Of a DNA stretch of 64,000 nucleotides, positions 60,607 to 64,000 are shown piece by piece. A program made the position numbers and the translations under genes. How positions within the stretch are numbered: the first letter of the stretch is position 1; each line of letters opens with the position of its first letter. Source of the stretch: Streptomyces lanatus (GTDB taxonomy: Bacteria > Actinomycetota > Actinomycetes > Streptomycetales > Streptomycetaceae); assembly GCF_014655715.1 (NCBI RefSeq), contig NZ_BNBM01000004.1, forward strand, positions 443,639 through 507,638, read 5' to 3'. The notes under the pieces are model-generated. The model saw only the letters and a list, made by a program, of their open reading frames with translations, had not been told where the DNA came from and made no database searches.

Positions 60607-61071
60607 TCAGTCCGCCACCAGCCACTTCCCGTCCCGCATCAGCTGGCGCCCGGTCAGCTCATCGGCCTCGCGCCAGGCCTGCACCCGGGTCGGCAGGACG
60701 CGGAAGTACAGGTAGGGCGTGCTGAGCCGACGCGGGTCGAAGCCGGTCTTCGCCGCGAAGCGGTCGCCCTCCTCCTCGGACAGCTCGGCCGGGGTGATCG
60801 TGTCGACGGTGCCCTCGACCATGACGACATCGCGGGTCGGGCCGATGCCCAGGCGAGTTCTGCCGGTCGCCCTCAGGTTCCGTCCGGTCGGGCTGCCCGC
60901 CGGAGTGGCCAGCAGCAGGGTCGAGCCGTCCCAGAGGAAGGACAGCGGCACCAGGAACGGCACTCCCCCGCCCGCGTCGGCGGTGGCGACCCAGACGTCC
61001 TCGTCGTTCTCCAGACGGTGCAGGGTGTCCTTCATGCGCTGTTCGGCGGAGCGCGGGGCGGGCTTGGTCAT
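60607..61071 (-). CDS. pyridoxamine 5'-phosphate oxidase-family (split-barrel) protein
   Basis: 154 residues. LHRLENDEDVWVATADAGGGVPFLVPLSFLWDGSTLLLATPAGSPTGRNLRATGRTRLGIGPTRDVVMVEGTVDTI matches the FMN- or F420-binding split-barrel family. The start overlaps the TetR stop (ATGA), so the two are co-transcribed and the TetR probably regulates it. Cofactor and substrate cannot be told apart from sequence. Confidence 0.9.
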   Translation of the reverse strand: MTKPAPRSAEQRMKDTLHRLENDEDVWVATADAGGGVPFLVPLSFLWDGSTLLLATPAGSPTGRNLRATGRTRLGIGPTRDVVMVEGTVDTITPAELSEEEGDRFAAKTGFDPRRLSTPYLYFRVLPTRVQAWREADELTGRQLMRDGKWLVAD

Positions 61072-61832
61072 CGGCGTACTGCCTCCTCAGGGGACGGTTT
61101 CGACGGACGGTACGGCACCCCGGCCGGGGACCGGATCTCTTCCAGTCGCGCCGCGGCGGCGCTGAGCAACAGGTCCAGGGCCGTGGGGTAGGAGCTGCGG
61201 GGCATGTCGGCCACGAGATGGCGGGCGGTGGCGGCGATGTGCGGATGGGTGTCGGCGGGCAGCCGCGCATATGTCGACCGCCAGACCGCCGCCTCGGCCT
61301 CCTGTGCCGCCTTCGGCATCGCCCTGGTCGCCGAGTCGAGGGCGCCATGGGCGAGGGCCTGGTCGACGAAGGCGTGGTAGATCCGCACCGCCTCCGCGTC
61401 CGGGAATCCCGCGTCGCGCAGCACGCCGAGGATGGTCTCCACGGCCTGGATCTCGTACGCCCGCCCGGTCACCCGGTATGAGCTCAGCACCGCGGCCCGG
61501 GGATGGGCGAGGGCACCGGCGTGCATGCGCAGGCCGAGATCGCGCAGGTCGGCGCGCCAGTCGCCGGTGGGACGCCAGGTGCGCAGGGTGTGGCCGATGA
61601 GCTCGTCGGCGATGGCGAGCATCAGGTCGTCGGTGTGCCGGAAGTAGCGGTAGAGCGAGCTGGGATCGGCGCCCAGGGAACGGCCGAGGCGGCGCACGGA
61701 GAGGGCGTCGGCGCCGTGCTCCTCGATGAGTCTGAGGGCCGTCTCGACGATCAGTTCCTCGGACAGGACGACGCCCTGCTTGGTGGGGCGCCTGCGCTGC
61801 CGGGCGGCGGGCGGGACGACGCGCTCACTCAT
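61068..61832 (-). CDS. TetR-family regulator
   Basis: 254 residues from ATG 61832 with GGGAGG upstream. Long charged N-terminus (RQRRRPTKQG), HTH LIVETALRLIEEHGADALSVRRLGRSLGADPSSLYRYFRHTDDLMLAIADELIG and a TetR_C-type ligand domain. The ADPSSLYRYF form is typical of the TetR/AcrR branch. First gene of a two-gene unit with the split-barrel enzyme and divergent from the APC permease, so it may control that as well. Confidence 0.92.
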   Translation of the reverse strand: MSERVVPPAARQRRRPTKQGVVLSEELIVETALRLIEEHGADALSVRRLGRSLGADPSSLYRYFRHTDDLMLAIADELIGHTLRTWRPTGDWRADLRDLGLRMHAGALAHPRAAVLSSYRVTGRAYEIQAVETILGVLRDAGFPDAEAVRIYHAFVDQALAHGALDSATRAMPKAAQEAEAAVWRSTYARLPADTHPHIAATARHLVADMPRSSYPTALDLLLSAAAARLEEIRSPAGVPYRPSKPSPEEAVRR

Positions 61833-61957
61833 GGACTGCCTCCCTCGGGCCGGTGCCCGAACCTTACGACAACACCGTTGACCTGTTAAGCCCTCGGTCG
61901 GTTTCATGTCCGCTCATCGGGGCCGACCGGGCCCCCGATGCGAGCGGAGACCCGGCC

Positions 61958-63466
61958 ATGTCCGATCAGCAGCCCCCCAGCGTCGTCGATCCTCCCGCGC
62001 GGCCCGAGCTGCGCAGGTCCCTCGGTGTCCTGGACGGCATCGCCATCGCCGCCTCCAGCACGGCCGCGACCACCAGCATCGGCATCGGCCTCGGGGTCAC
62101 CGCGGGCATCGTCGGACTGCATCTGCCGGCGATCATGCTGCTGGCGTTCCTGCCCATCCTCGGCATCGCGGGGGCCTACTCCCGGCTCAACAAGGTCGAG
62201 CCGAACGCGGGCAACGGCTATGTATGGGTGGGCCGTTCGCTCACCCCGTGGCTGGGCTTCATGGTGGGCTGGGTGAACATCGTGGCCGTGGTGGCGTTCC
62301 TCGCGTACACCACGGCGGTCACCGGCTCCGCCCTGCTCCAGCTGGCGGGCGACGCCGGAGTGCACCGGGTGGGCGGGCTCGCGCTGGATCCGGGTTCGAC
62401 CGCGCAGACCACGGCGGTCGGCATCGTGGTCCTGGTGGCGGTCACGCTCACCGCCGTGACCGGCATCCGCACCGCCGCCCGCCTCCAGGCCGGCCTGCTC
62501 GTCTTCGAGTACGTCGTCCTGCTGGGCTTCTGCGGCTACGGCATCGTCACCGGCCCGCACGACTTCAGCCTGAGCTGGTTCGACCCGTTCGCGATCCCCT
62601 CGGCGTCGGCGCTGGCGCAGGGGCTGCTGCTGTCGGTGTTCTGCTACTGGGGCTTCGAGTCCGCGTTCACGGTGAACGAGGAGGTGCGCGACCCGCGCGA
62701 CGCGTCCAGGGCCGGCATCATCACCCTGTGCACCATGCTCGGGCTGTTCCTGCTCGGCTCGATCGCCTTCCAACGCGTCCTGTCCGAGGAGGAATTGGCC
62801 GGTCATGGCGCCCAGGGCCTCGCCTTCTTCGGTGAGCGGCTGGCCTCCCAGCCATGGGCGGCGCTCCCCCTGATCGCGCTGATGTTCTCGGCGGTGGCCT
62901 CGCTGCAGGCCGGGGTGATCCCCACCGCCCGCGGGATGTTCGCGATGAGCCGCGACCGTACGCTCGGGCCGGTGTGGTCCAAGGTCAGCCCCCGGTACGG
63001 CACTCCGGCCGCCGGCACGATGCTGATCGGCGCGCTGGCCGTGGCGGTCGCGGTACTCGCACTCGTCATCCCGCGGCTCGCCGACATGATCATGGCGACG
63101 GTGAACGCCGTGGGCATCGTGGTCGCCCTGTCGTACGCACTCACCGCCCTCGCGGCCGCCGTGCGCTTCCGTGCCCTGCTGCGCGAGGACTTGTGGCAGG
63201 GGGTGCGCGCGGTGGTCCTGCCCACGCTGAGCGCGCTCGCCCTACTGGGCCTCGGCGGCTATCTCGGCTGGTCGTTCTACACCTCCGCCGACCACTTCGA
63301 GGTCAGCGCGGACAACGGCTGGTTCCTGCTCTCCACTCCCCTGGCGATGATCGCGTCCGGCTTCGTCGCCGCGGCCTGGGCCAGGTGGGTGCGCAAATCG
63401 CCCTACTTCCGGACCGGCAAGGGCACCGACGCCGACGCGCCCCAGCTGCTCGTCACCTCCCGATAA
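61958..63466 (+). CDS. APC-superfamily amino-acid permease
   Basis: 502 residues from ATG 61958 with GGAG upstream. Twelve hydrophobic helices. LDGIAIAASSTAATTSIGIGLGVTAGIVGLHLPAIMLLAFLPILGIAGAYSRLNKVEPNAGNGYVWVGRSLTPWLGFMVGWVNIVA carries the broken helix 1 and the SRLNxxEPNAGxxY motif of the APC family; FCYWGFESAFTVNEEVRDPRD is the helix 6 signature. Probably a proton-coupled amino-acid or amine importer. An amidohydrolase gene begins 21 bases later, suggesting shared catabolism. Confidence 0.92.
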   Translation: MSDQQPPSVVDPPARPELRRSLGVLDGIAIAASSTAATTSIGIGLGVTAGIVGLHLPAIMLLAFLPILGIAGAYSRLNKVEPNAGNGYVWVGRSLTPWLGFMVGWVNIVAVVAFLAYTTAVTGSALLQLAGDAGVHRVGGLALDPGSTAQTTAVGIVVLVAVTLTAVTGIRTAARLQAGLLVFEYVVLLGFCGYGIVTGPHDFSLSWFDPFAIPSASALAQGLLLSVFCYWGFESAFTVNEEVRDPRDASRAGIITLCTMLGLFLLGSIAFQRVLSEEELAGHGAQGLAFFGERLASQPWAALPLIALMFSAVASLQAGVIPTARGMFAMSRDRTLGPVWSKVSPRYGTPAAGTMLIGALAVAVAVLALVIPRLADMIMATVNAVGIVVALSYALTALAAAVRFRALLREDLWQGVRAVVLPTLSALALLGLGGYLGWSFYTSADHFEVSADNGWFLLSTPLAMIASGFVAAAWARWVRKSPYFRTGKGTDADAPQLLVTSR

Positions 63467-63487
63467 CTCCCGACCAGGAAAAGGAAC

Positions 63488-64000
63488 ATGTACGCAGATC
63501 TCCTCTTCACCGGTGGTCCCGTCCTCACCCCCGAGGGCCGCACCGCGACCGCCGTGGCCGTCACCGGCGAGCGCATCACGGCCGTAGGGCGCGAGGAGGT
63601 GCATGATCTCGCCGGACCGCGGACCGAGGTGGTGGACCTCGCCGGGCGGCTGCTGGTGCCCGGGTTCCAGGACGCGCATGTGCATCCGGTGCCGGCGGGG
63701 CTCGAGCTGAGCCAGTGCGATCTGACGGGGACGAAGACGGCGGACGAGACTCTCGCCGTGGTGCGGGCGTACGCCGACGCGCATCCGGAGCGGGAGTGGA
63801 TCACCGGCGGCGGCTGGTCGATGGAGGCGTTCGAGGGCGGTACGCCGACGAGGGAACTGCTGGACGCGGTGGTGCCGGACCGGCCGGTGTACCTGCCCAA
63901 CCGGGACCATCACGGCGCCTGGGTCAACAGCCGTGCCCTCGCGCTGGCCGGCATCACACGCGACACGCCCGACCCGGCCGACGGGCGGATCGACCGGGAC
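63488..64000 (+). CDS. amidohydrolase-family protein, YtcJ-like (3' partial)
   Basis: 171 residues to the window edge from ATG 63488, with AGGAAAAGGAAC upstream. LLFTGGPVLTPEGRTATAVAVTGERITAVG is the small beta-sandwich N-terminus and LLVPGFQDAHVHPVPAGLELSQCDLTGTKTADE carries the HxH metal motif (AHVHP) of amidohydrolases; WITGGGWSMEAFEGGTPTRELLDAVVPDRPVYLPNRDHHGAWVNSRAL matches the YtcJ/exoenzyme-regulatory-protein-like branch. The gene continues past the right edge. Coupled by position to the APC permease. Confidence 0.92.
   Translation, partial: MYADLLFTGGPVLTPEGRTATAVAVTGERITAVGREEVHDLAGPRTEVVDLAGRLLVPGFQDAHVHPVPAGLELSQCDLTGTKTADETLAVVRAYADAHPEREWITGGGWSMEAFEGGTPTRELLDAVVPDRPVYLPNRDHHGAWVNSRALALAGITRDTPDPADGRIDRD

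Noticed and set aside
61860..61900. Possible TetR operator with AACA/TGTT ends between tetR and the APC permease
   Set aside because: Only four bases at each end are symmetric, too weak to report as an operator.
63242..63913. Minus-strand 223-residue frame at the right edge
   Set aside because: Lies opposite the APC permease end and the partial amidohydrolase with HxH motif, which are clearly the real genes.

Overview
The window is a high-GC (about 70 percent) actinobacterial chromosome segment, almost certainly from a Streptomyces species. The evidence is codon bias (strong G/C in third positions), frequent GTG starts with AGGAGG-type ribosome binding sites, many ATGA stop/start overlaps, and typical families: a subtilisin-inhibitor-like protein, three SpoIIE-type phosphatases, a DUF4232 lipoprotein, a CYP105-type P450 with its 3Fe-4S ferredoxin, a CebR operator and an F420-type reductase. 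I see no rRNA, convincing tRNA, insertion sequence, prophage or CRISPR array.

Layout. 1-2.8 kb: tail of a molybdenum-hydroxylase maturation operon (CoxE-like VWA protein, XdhC, CoxG). 3-10 kb: a metallophosphoesterase, then a surface-sugar region with a large GT2 glycosyltransferase plus rfbC on the plus strand facing rfbA-rfbB-rfbD-methyltransferase on the minus strand; together they hold the full dTDP-L-rhamnose set. 10-15 kb: two divergent multidomain PP2C/SpoIIE phosphatases. 15-16.9 kb: a secreted S1 protease with an odd acidic Gly/Ala-rich tail and a thioesterase. 17.3-23.6 kb: a double-glycine-leader peptide followed by an HlyD-like adaptor, a C39 peptidase ABC exporter and a second NHLM-type ABC protein. 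23.6-26.5 kb: ArsR/SRPBCC pair, STAS antagonist, secreted protease inhibitor, hypothetical protein. 26.7-31.2 kb: permease, hydrolase, FMN 2-hydroxy-acid oxidase and 2-hydroxyacid dehydrogenase in one operon. 31.2-34 kb: a sigma-like/zinc-finger/ricin membrane protein and a Fic-type toxin-antitoxin pair. 34-36.5 kb: an ECF41-type sigma factor translationally coupled to an orphan cytochrome b. 36.6-42.9 kb: a secreted protein and two secreted glycoside hydrolases (GH9 with a CebR box, GH2). 43-48 kb: a third SpoIIE phosphatase, a lipoprotein and a second sigma-like/zinc-finger/ricin protein. 48.4-57 kb: AraC regulator, dioxygenase, aldo-keto reductase, flavoprotein, NTF2-like protein, TetR with two operators, two P450s and a ferredoxin, LysE exporter. 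57-64 kb: F420-type reductase, cation transporter, frameshifted glutathionyl-hydroquinone-reductase-like gene, small proteins, TetR/PNPOx pair, APC permease and the start of an amidohydrolase.

The most interesting parts are the cysteine-free, lysine/arginine-free GG-leader peptide with its own two-ABC export machine and no modifying enzyme; the paired sigma-like/zinc-finger/ricin-lectin membrane proteins; the ECF41 sigma factor coupled to a lone cytochrome b; and a small structured element with an ideally placed ribosome binding site at 2.87-3.03 kb. All functions are inferred from sequence reading only; no database search was run.
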